From NCBI GenBank assembly GCA_009787405.1, contig WRGA01000124.1, positions 1-64,000 on the forward strand: a stretch of DNA of 64,000 bases, written 5' to 3'. How positions within the stretch are numbered: position 1 is the stretch's first letter; every line of letters starts with the position of its first letter. The notes under the pieces are model-generated. The model was not told the origin of the DNA, made no database searches, and saw only the letters and a program-made list of their open reading frames with translations. A program made the translations under genes and the position numbers. Positions 63,991 to 64,000 of this stretch are shown piece after piece. The stretch is from Candidatus Azobacteroides sp. (GTDB lineage: Bacteria > Bacteroidota > Bacteroidia > Bacteroidales > WRGA01).

Positions 63991-64000
63991 TCAGCAACAT

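Overview
The window looks like a chromosomal segment of a member of the Bacteroidota, most probably the order Bacteroidales. The evidence is the Bacteroidetes-type promoter boxes (TAnnTTTG) upstream of many genes, a type IX secretion C-terminal domain on an M1 peptidase, and families largely confined to this phylum (DUF2723/GT117, DUF2795, DUF3078, paired DUF3857 transglutaminase-like proteins, SAM-methyltransferase-like 'HSPF' protein). The gene set (HdrABC with electron-bifurcation partners, ADP-forming acyl-CoA synthetase, cobalamin adenosyltransferase, proton-coupled peptide transporter) suggests an anaerobic amino-acid or peptide fermenter; that lifestyle is an inference.

Layout. 0.6-8.5 kb: minus-strand housekeeping genes (EamA exporter, LolD-like ATPase, proS; then hemH, sufS, hisC, mazG). 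8.9-13 kb: peptide transporter, DUF2007 protein and a two-gene type II restriction-modification system. 13.2-19.8 kb: plus-strand clpB, a cupin regulator, a secreted aminopeptidase and a CorC/HlyC membrane protein. 20-27.8 kb: minus-strand leuS (with an extra nuclease-like domain inside its editing region), HU, cdsA, ftsH, rsfS. 28-35.8 kb: DUF2723 glycosyltransferase, polysaccharide deacetylase, queG, tatA, a small membrane protein and a DsbD-like reductase. 35.8-37.35 kb: a gene-free stretch with three copies of a promoter + short leader + terminator cassette. 37.35-44 kb: acyl-CoA synthetase, DUF3078 barrel, M20 amidohydrolase, then a minus-strand group (DUF2795, cobalamin adenosyltransferase, methyltransferase-like, DUF1232).

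44-48.4 kb is a very A+T-rich gene desert of about 4.4 kb. It is followed by mnmG-apt-uvrC-dtd and two DUF3857 proteins. Four perfect GTTCCACGTGGAAC palindromes, which match the ParB-binding parS core, lie in the desert and between mnmG and apt. Genes point outward on both sides (minus on the left, an uninterrupted plus-strand run on the right). Together with mnmG (gidA) this suggests a centromere or origin-proximal region, although I found no clear DnaA boxes.

57.8-64 kb encodes hdrC-hdrB-hdrA-mvhD followed by two further iron-sulfur proteins like the FlxB/FlxC (AsrA-like) partners. This is a flavin-based electron-bifurcation module whose NAD(P)H-oxidising FlxA partner, if present, would lie past the right end of the window.

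The intergenic space carries several repeat families: nine copies of a 127-141 bp palindromic element, a 287 bp element with 16 bp inverted ends and direct flanking repeats, and GAGTAAACGAGTTGACGAGTT-type repeats that bracket a decayed four-helix-bundle (IVP/S23) gene inside the hdr operon. No tRNA, rRNA or CRISPR array was seen.
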